In this document: positions 5,699 to 8,938 of the stretch, piece by piece | Layout of the letters: every line of letters starts with the position of its first letter | How positions within the stretch are numbered: the first letter of the stretch is position 1 | From: an uncultured Clostridia bacterium | GTDB taxonomy: Bacteria > Bacillota > Clostridia > Christensenellales > Aristaeellaceae | NCBI GenBank assembly: GCA_944363005.1 | Contig: CALVTV010000218.1 | Coordinates: 1 to 8,938 of the forward strand | Reading direction: 5' to 3' | Length of the DNA: 8,938 nt | The notes under the pieces: model-generated | What the model saw: only the letters and a program-made list of their open reading frames with translations | What the model was told of the DNA's origin: nothing | Database searches by the model: none | Made by a program: the position numbers and the translations under genes

Positions 5699-6511
5699 TT
5701 ACATATCCCTGCCGAGCAAATAGCAGTCCGTGCGCACCCACTCAAAGCCGCAGTTGCGGAACATGCGCATGGCGTTCTGATTGCGCCGCACCGCGTTGGC
5801 CCGCATGTACGGCACACCCTTTGCGATCAGCTGCTGGGTCACATCGTCGATGAGCGCGTGGGCCACGCCCTTGCCGCGCCACTTGGGCTCCACGCAGACC
5901 ATTTCCAGCACGGCCTCGTTCGGCTCGCCGTAAACGAGGATCTCGCCGCAGTAATCGCTGCCGCAATAGACCGCCTTGGCCGCAAAGACCGGGCCGCGCA
6001 TGCGCTCTTCCAGCCACTCGCTGGCGTGCTCCACGCAGCCAAAGCTCTTCAGGCGCACCAAAAACTCCTCGCGCTGGATGCGCGAGCGCAGTTCCACGTC
6101 GATGATCGCCGTGCCGACCGGCGGATAGTTTCTGCGCCGTCCGGCCATGGCCTGCACGTTGAGCACGAACAGCTCGTCACCGTCGTAATCGTCAAACCCC
6201 ATGCGGGTAAAGTACTCATGGCGCGCCGTATCGTCAATGGCACAGCGCGTATAGAGCCGGGCCGGTGCACCGCCCTGTTCCTCGCAAATCGCCTCCGCGC
6301 GCGCGCAGAGCGCACCGAACAGCGTATCCCCGGCGACGGGATGCGCGTTCATCTCCATCTCAATATCAAGCGGCCGCTCCGGCAACATTTTTTTGAGGAC
6401 GCGCAAGCGCAGCCCGCCTTGCCCGATCTCCACGCCCGCGTCGTCAATGACCACGAAGCTGTTCTCGCGCAGCGCGCCGCCCACGCCCCGTGCGGGATGA
6501 TAAATTCTCAT
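5699..6511 (-). CDS. GNAT-family N-acetyltransferase, apparently two-lobed, substrate unknown
   Basis: The 270-residue protein carries a clear GNAT domain in its C-terminal half: motif A at about 202-219 (LEMVCVEPKWRGKGVAHA, with the acetyl-CoA pyrophosphate loop R212-x-x-G-x-A217) and motif B at about 239-258 (NAVRRNQNAMRMFRNCGFEW). The N-terminal half (about 45-120) also looks GNAT-like: a helix, ARLYTRCAIDD, then HEYFTRMGFDDYDGDELFVL, resembling a motif B end, but no R/Q-x-x-G-x-G/A loop is visible, so it is probably a degenerate, non-catalytic lobe. There is no signal peptide or membrane segment, so it should be cytosolic. It interrupts the purine operon between purN (102-nt gap) and purH (69-nt gap). 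The ATG at 6511 has only a weak ribosome binding site (GAAGGG about 12 nt upstream), suggesting low expression. No purine pathway step needs this activity; a role in acetylating a small molecule or protein is all that can be said. Confidence 0.85.
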   Translation of the reverse strand: MRIYHPARGVGGALRENSFVVIDDAGVEIGQGGLRLRVLKKMLPERPLDIEMEMNAHPVAGDTLFGALCARAEAICEEQGGAPARLYTRCAIDDTARHEYFTRMGFDDYDGDELFVLNVQAMAGRRRNYPPVGTAIIDVELRSRIQREEFLVRLKSFGCVEHASEWLEERMRGPVFAAKAVYCGSDYCGEILVYGEPNEAVLEMVCVEPKWRGKGVAHALIDDVTQQLIAKGVPYMRANAVRRNQNAMRMFRNCGFEWVRTDCYLLGRDM

Positions 6512-6537
6512 AATGGACAGACACCCTTCATTGCAAG

Positions 6538-6588
6538 GCGAAATGCCCCGGCGGCGCGGTTTGATCGCCGGTTCCGGGGTCGTTTCGC
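6538..6588 (-). other. Three-helix stem-loop in the purN-GNAT gap
   Basis: Nested perfect arms pair across the gap: GCGAAA with TTTCGC (6538-6543 with 6583-6588), CCCCGG with CCGGGG (6546-6551 with 6574-6579) and CGGCG with CGCCG (6552-6556 with 6566-6570), loop 9 nt. No T-tract follows on either strand. It lies just upstream of the weak ribosome binding site of the acetyltransferase gene and fills half of the 102-nt gap. Confidence 0.55.
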
Positions 6589-6612
6589 GAAATTGTCATG
6601 TGCGTACAGGTT

Positions 6613-6621
6613 ATTATAGCA
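6613..6621 (-). promoter_or_regulatory. Possible internal promoter (extended -10) at the end of purN
   Basis: TGC-TATAAT on the minus strand (6621-6613) is a perfect extended -10 and overlaps the purN stop codon. No good -35 box is seen at 16-18 bp spacing (the 17-bp position reads AGATGG). It could give the acetyltransferase gene, and purH-purD behind it, some independent transcription. Confidence 0.35.
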
Positions 6622-7234
6622 CATGCACGTGTCTTCCATCTACTCCTAATTTTCCTGCGCAGAAAAGTCGCACGCTTTCCGGCAGAATTTCGTGCTCCAC
6701 GGTCAGCACGCGCGCCGCCAGCGTATCCGGCGTGTCTCCCTCGAGCACGGGCACGCTCTTTTGCAGGATGATGCCGCCGTGATCGACCTGCTCATCCACA
6801 AAGTGCGTCGTCGCGCCGGAGATCTTCGCGCCGTAGGCGAGCACCGCCTCGTGGACGTGATGCCCGTACATGCCCGGGCCGCAGAACGAAGGGATCAGCG
6901 CCGGGTGGATATTGATGATCCTGTGTTCGTATTCGCGCACAATCTGCGCGCCCACGATCGGCAGGTACCCCGCCAGCACGACCAGTTCTACGCGCGCCTC
7001 AAGCAATTTTTTCAAAATGATGTCGTTGAACGCCGCGTCGCTTCCCGCCTGCTTCTTGCTGACGAACTCAGCGGGGATGCCGTGCGCGCGGGCGCGCTCC
7101 AGCGCATACGCCTTGGAGGCATTGGCCAGCACAAGCACGATTTCCCCGTCGATCGTTCCCGCTTCCACGGCGTCAATCAGCGCCTGCAAGTTGGTGCCGC
7201 CGCCGGAGCAGAGCACCGCAATCCTCGTGCTCAC
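6614..7234 (-). CDS. purN: Phosphoribosylglycinamide formyltransferase (GAR transformylase)
   Basis: Transfers a formyl group from 10-formyl-tetrahydrofolate to GAR, giving FGAR, the third step of IMP synthesis. The 206-residue protein has the phosphate loop SGGGTNLQ (10-17), the folate-pocket AGYLPIVG (88-95), the catalytic NIHPALIPSFCG (108-119, with Asn108 and His110) and HFVDEQVDHGG (144-154, catalytic Asp151). Length is within the 190-215 norm. The start is GTG at 7234, overlapping the purM stop in GTGA; there is no strong ribosome binding site (AAAGG is 11 nt away), so translation probably depends on ribosomes finishing purM. An upstream in-frame start at 7306 lies inside purM and gives an unconserved Arg/Gly-rich leader, so it was rejected. 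Two TAA codons in a row end the gene. Confidence 0.96.
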   Translation of the reverse strand: MSTRIAVLCSGGGTNLQALIDAVEAGTIDGEIVLVLANASKAYALERARAHGIPAEFVSKKQAGSDAAFNDIILKKLLEARVELVVLAGYLPIVGAQIVREYEHRIINIHPALIPSFCGPGMYGHHVHEAVLAYGAKISGATTHFVDEQVDHGGIILQKSVPVLEGDTPDTLAARVLTVEHEILPESVRLFCAGKLGVDGRHVHVL

Positions 7235-8265
7235 CGGAGCACCAGCCTTTCCCCGTCCTCGCCGGTGCGGCCCACCACGCCGATGCGGTACGCCTGCTCG
7301 CCGCACGCCTCAAGCGCCGCGATGACAGCGTCCGCCTCGGCGGCATCCACGGCAAAGACCATGCCGATGCCCATGTTGAACGTGTTGTAGATCTGGCGGT
7401 CGGTCAGCGCGCCCATCTTCTGCAGCTCGGTGAACACCGGCAGCACCGGCCAGGAGCCCAGGTCGATATACGCCGTCAGGCCGTCGGGCAGGATGCGCGG
7501 GATGTTCTCGATGAAGCCGCCGCCGGTGATATGCGCAATGCCGTGTACGTCCGCCGCCGCGCAGGCGCGCAGCGCGGGCTTGACGTAGATCTTGGTGGGC
7601 GTGAGCAGCGTCTCGCCCCAGCTCTTGCCGCCCAGCGCCTCGACCGGCGCCTCGAGGTCGCGGCCCTCGGTGAGCACCAGCTTGCGCACGAGCGAATAGC
7701 CGTTGGAATGCACGCCCGAAGACGCCATGCCCACCAGCACGTCGCCCTCGCGCACGCGCTCGCCGGAGATGGACTTCTCCCGGTCCACCAGGCCGACCGT
7801 GAAGCCCGCCAGGTCGTATTCACCGGCCGGGTAAAAGTCCGGCATCTCCGCGGTCTCGCCGCCGATGAGCGCACAGCCCGCCTGACGGCAGCCCTCCGCC
7901 ACGCCTGCGACGATCTTTTCGACCTTTTCCGGGTCGAGATAGCCGGTGGCGATGTAGTCAAGGAAGATCAGCGGGCGCGCGCCCTGGCAGACCACGTCGT
8001 TGACGCACATGGCCACGCAGTCGATGCCCACTGTGTCGTGCTTGTCCAGCAAAAAAGCCAGCTTGAGCTTCGTGCCCACGCCGTCGGTTCCGGCAACGAG
8101 CACGGGCTTGTCCAGCTTCTCGTTCTCGATGGAGTAAAAACCGCCGAAGGACCCCAGTCCCCCCAGCACGTTTGCGTCGAACGTCGTCGCCACGTGCTGC
8201 TTCATCCGGCGCACGGCCTCATAGCCGCGCTCCACATCCACACCTGCATCCTTGTAAGTGACCAT
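7231..8265 (-). CDS. purM: Phosphoribosylformylglycinamidine cyclo-ligase (AIR synthetase)
   Basis: Closes the imidazole ring: FGAM plus ATP gives AIR, the substrate of PurE encoded just upstream. The 344-residue protein matches the family length (about 345) and shows YKDAGVD (4-10), GSFGGFYSI (38-46), the AGTDGVGTKLKLAF nucleotide/substrate region (58-71), GIDCVAMCVNDVVCQGARP (80-98), IGGETAEMPDFY (134-145), GMASSGVHSNGYSL (179-192) and HITGGGFIENIPRILP (245-260). Start: ATG at 8265 with GGAGG 6 nt upstream. It lies 55 nt after purE and overlaps purN by 4 nt. Confidence 0.97.
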   Translation of the reverse strand: MVTYKDAGVDVERGYEAVRRMKQHVATTFDANVLGGLGSFGGFYSIENEKLDKPVLVAGTDGVGTKLKLAFLLDKHDTVGIDCVAMCVNDVVCQGARPLIFLDYIATGYLDPEKVEKIVAGVAEGCRQAGCALIGGETAEMPDFYPAGEYDLAGFTVGLVDREKSISGERVREGDVLVGMASSGVHSNGYSLVRKLVLTEGRDLEAPVEALGGKSWGETLLTPTKIYVKPALRACAAADVHGIAHITGGGFIENIPRILPDGLTAYIDLGSWPVLPVFTELQKMGALTDRQIYNTFNMGIGMVFAVDAAEADAVIAALEACGEQAYRIGVVGRTGEDGERLVLR

Positions 8266-8291
8266 GATATTCCTCCGTCGTGTTCATTCCT

Positions 8292-8305
8292 CCGCGCTGC
8301 CGCGG
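8292..8305 (-). other. Short hairpin in the purE-purM gap
   Basis: CCGCG (8305-8301) pairs with CGCGG (8296-8292) across a 4-nt loop in the 55-nt gap, just ahead of the purM ribosome binding site. It is small; it may space or protect the message but no function can be claimed. Confidence 0.3.
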
Positions 8306-8320
8306 GCATTTTGGGGAGAG

Positions 8321-8809
8321 TTACAGTTCGCTCTGAATCGCGGCGTCGTCCGCTTCGATCGCCTGCGCCATCTTCTCGCGGTGCGCTGCCAGTTTTTCCG
8401 CCATGGCCGGATACTTGACGGAGAGAATCTGCGCGGCCAGATACGCCGCGTTGTCCCCGCCGCCGACGGCAACCGTCGCCACGGGAATGCCCGTGGGCAT
8501 CTGAACCGTGGAAAGCAGGGAATCCAGGCCGTCCATCAGCGAGGACTTGATCGGAATGCCGATGACCGGAAGCGTCGTATGCCCCGCGATGACGCCAGCC
8601 AGATGCGCAGCCTTTCCCGCTGCGGCGATGATGACCTCAAACCCGTTTTCGCGGGCATGATCGGCGAATTGCGCGACCTTCTCCGGCGTGCGGTGTGCAC
8701 TGGCGACATGCACCTCCACCTCGACATCGAACGAGCGCAGCACGCGCACACAACCTTGAAGCGACGGCCAGTCGCTCTTGGACCCCATAATCAGCGCCAC
8801 TTTGGGCAT
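8321..8809 (-). CDS. purE: 5-(carboxyamino)imidazole ribonucleotide mutase / AIR carboxylase, PurE
   Basis: Forms CAIR, the sixth-step product of IMP synthesis, from N5-CAIR (class I) or directly from AIR and CO2 (class II). The 162-residue protein has the usual single-domain length and shows MGSKSD (8-13), SAHRTP (37-42, His39), AGKAAHLAGVIAG (64-76, His69), SLMDGLDSLLSTVQMP (90-105) and GGGDNAAYLAAQIL (116-129). The AAHLxG motif favours class I over the animal/Treponema-like class II. Class I normally works with PurK, which is not next to it here. Start: ATG at 8809, with GGAGGTG (8824-8818) 8 nt upstream; the first gene of the operon, directly behind the promoter at 8844-8872. Starts further upstream would read through the promoter and were rejected. 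Confidence 0.95.
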   Translation of the reverse strand: MPKVALIMGSKSDWPSLQGCVRVLRSFDVEVEVHVASAHRTPEKVAQFADHARENGFEVIIAAAGKAAHLAGVIAGHTTLPVIGIPIKSSLMDGLDSLLSTVQMPTGIPVATVAVGGGDNAAYLAAQILSVKYPAMAEKLAAHREKMAQAIEADDAAIQSEL

Positions 8810-8843
8810 GAAAAACGCACCTCCAGAAGTTGAAATCATCCAT

Positions 8844-8872
8844 AGTATAGCAAGGACTCCGTCCGTTTTCAA
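8844..8872 (-). promoter_or_regulatory. Sigma-A type promoter of the purine operon
   Basis: The -35 box TTGAAA is at 8872-8867 and the -10 box TATACT at 8849-8844, with a 17-bp spacer and TGC before the -10 box (TGn extended). Transcription would start near 8837, leaving a leader of only about 28 nt. A small dyad GGAC-GGA-GTCC (8864-8854) lies in the spacer. Confidence 0.8.
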
Positions 8873-8879
8873 TCCAATT

Positions 8880-8899
8880 TCAATACTTTTTTGTATTGA
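8880..8899. repeat. Inverted repeat next to the purE -35 box, candidate operator
   Basis: Perfect 7-bp arms TCAATAC and GTATTGA flank a 6-base A/T run (20 bp in all), ending 7 bp upstream of the -35 box. No T-tract follows on the minus strand, so it is not a terminator for a gene further upstream. Its position suits an activator or repressor site; the regulator is unknown. Confidence 0.5.
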
Positions 8900-8902
8900 T
8901 TT

Positions 8903-8923
8903 CAAAAAACGTTCAGTTTTTTG
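8903..8923. repeat. Second inverted repeat upstream of purE, partly PurBox-like
   Basis: Perfect 8-bp arms (C-A6-C and G-T6-G) flank the 5-base centre TGAAC (minus strand). The minus-strand segment at 8920-8908, AAAACTGAACGTT, matches 11 of 13 positions of the B. subtilis PurR box consensus AWWWCCGAACWWT as I remember it, with one mismatch in the central CCGAAC. Only one such box is seen, whereas PurR normally uses a pair. It could alternatively be a weak AT-only terminator of the gene upstream. Confidence 0.35.
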
Positions 8924-8938
8924 GCCTTTTGCATCCCT

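Noticed and set aside
3737..6619. A 960-codon open frame on the plus strand, opposite purD, purH and the GNAT gene
   Set aside because: It is antisense to three well-supported genes, is rich in Arg, His, Ala and Leu as expected for a GC-rich shadow frame, has no ribosome binding site and shows no recognisable domain.
8218..8289. A 23-codon ORF starting at the ATG ahead of purM
   Set aside because: Its ATG is only 2 nt from the GGAGG, too close for use, and most of it overlaps the purM 5' end in another frame.
8810..8837. Purine riboswitch in the purE leader, as in many clostridial operons
   Set aside because: The leader from the predicted start is about 28 nt, far too short for a riboswitch, and no such fold is seen upstream.
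1..8938. Mobile elements, CRISPR arrays, tRNA or rRNA genes
   Set aside because: No transposase or integrase, no spaced direct repeats and no tRNA or rRNA sequence was recognised on either strand.

Overview
The window is GC-rich and tightly packed. Every gene I can support lies on the minus strand, so the biological reading order runs from high to low coordinates. Several features point to a GC-rich member of the Bacillota, most likely a Clostridia-type gut or sediment anaerobe. These are strong GGAGG ribosome binding sites, a DapH-type (acetylase) lysine/diaminopimelate gene that closely resembles the Bacillus subtilis protein, a PurN with the NIHPALIPSFCG form of its catalytic loop, and promoters of the sigma-A type with an extended -10. 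The species cannot be fixed from this sequence alone.

Region 1 (8938 down to 2655) is a purine biosynthesis operon: purE - purM - purN - (GNAT acetyltransferase) - purH - purD. It starts at a very good promoter (TTGAAA-17-TATACT with TGn) just upstream of purE and ends at a hairpin terminator after purD. The upstream DNA of purE is AT-rich and carries two perfect inverted repeats; there is no room for a purine riboswitch in the roughly 28-nt leader. purM and purN overlap by four bases (GTGA). The non-purine passenger between purN and purH encodes a two-lobed GNAT-type acetyltransferase with a degenerate N-terminal half, a weak ribosome binding site and a possible promoter of its own at the end of purN. 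Long GC-rich stem-loops occupy the three gaps around this gene, purH and purD. The operon supplies steps 2 (PurD), 3 (PurN), 5 (PurM), 6 (PurE) and 9-10 (PurH) of IMP synthesis; purF, purL/Q/S, purK, purC and purB are not in the window.

Region 2 (2674 down to 262) is a compact three-gene lysine/diaminopimelate operon, dapA - dapB - dapH. It is driven by a promoter (TTTACA-17-TAGAAT, TGn) whose -35 box lies inside the loop of the purD terminator. The genes are translationally coupled (ATGA overlap dapA/dapB; TGA-C-ATG between dapB and dapH). Together they convert aspartate semialdehyde and pyruvate to N-acetyl-2-amino-6-oxopimelate. A strong 8-bp terminator follows dapH.

Region 3 (270 down to 1) begins a new transcription unit. 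Its promoter (TTGCGT-17-TATAAT, TGn) overlaps the tail of the dapH terminator. It is followed by an 18-codon small ORF with a good ribosome binding site, and then by a GTG-started gene for a membrane-anchored or secreted protein that runs out of the window. Overall this is a mostly ordinary housekeeping region. The points worth a second look are the purE control region, the stacked terminator/promoter junctions, the GNAT passenger gene, the intercistronic hairpins, one signature substitution in PurD, and the small ORF.
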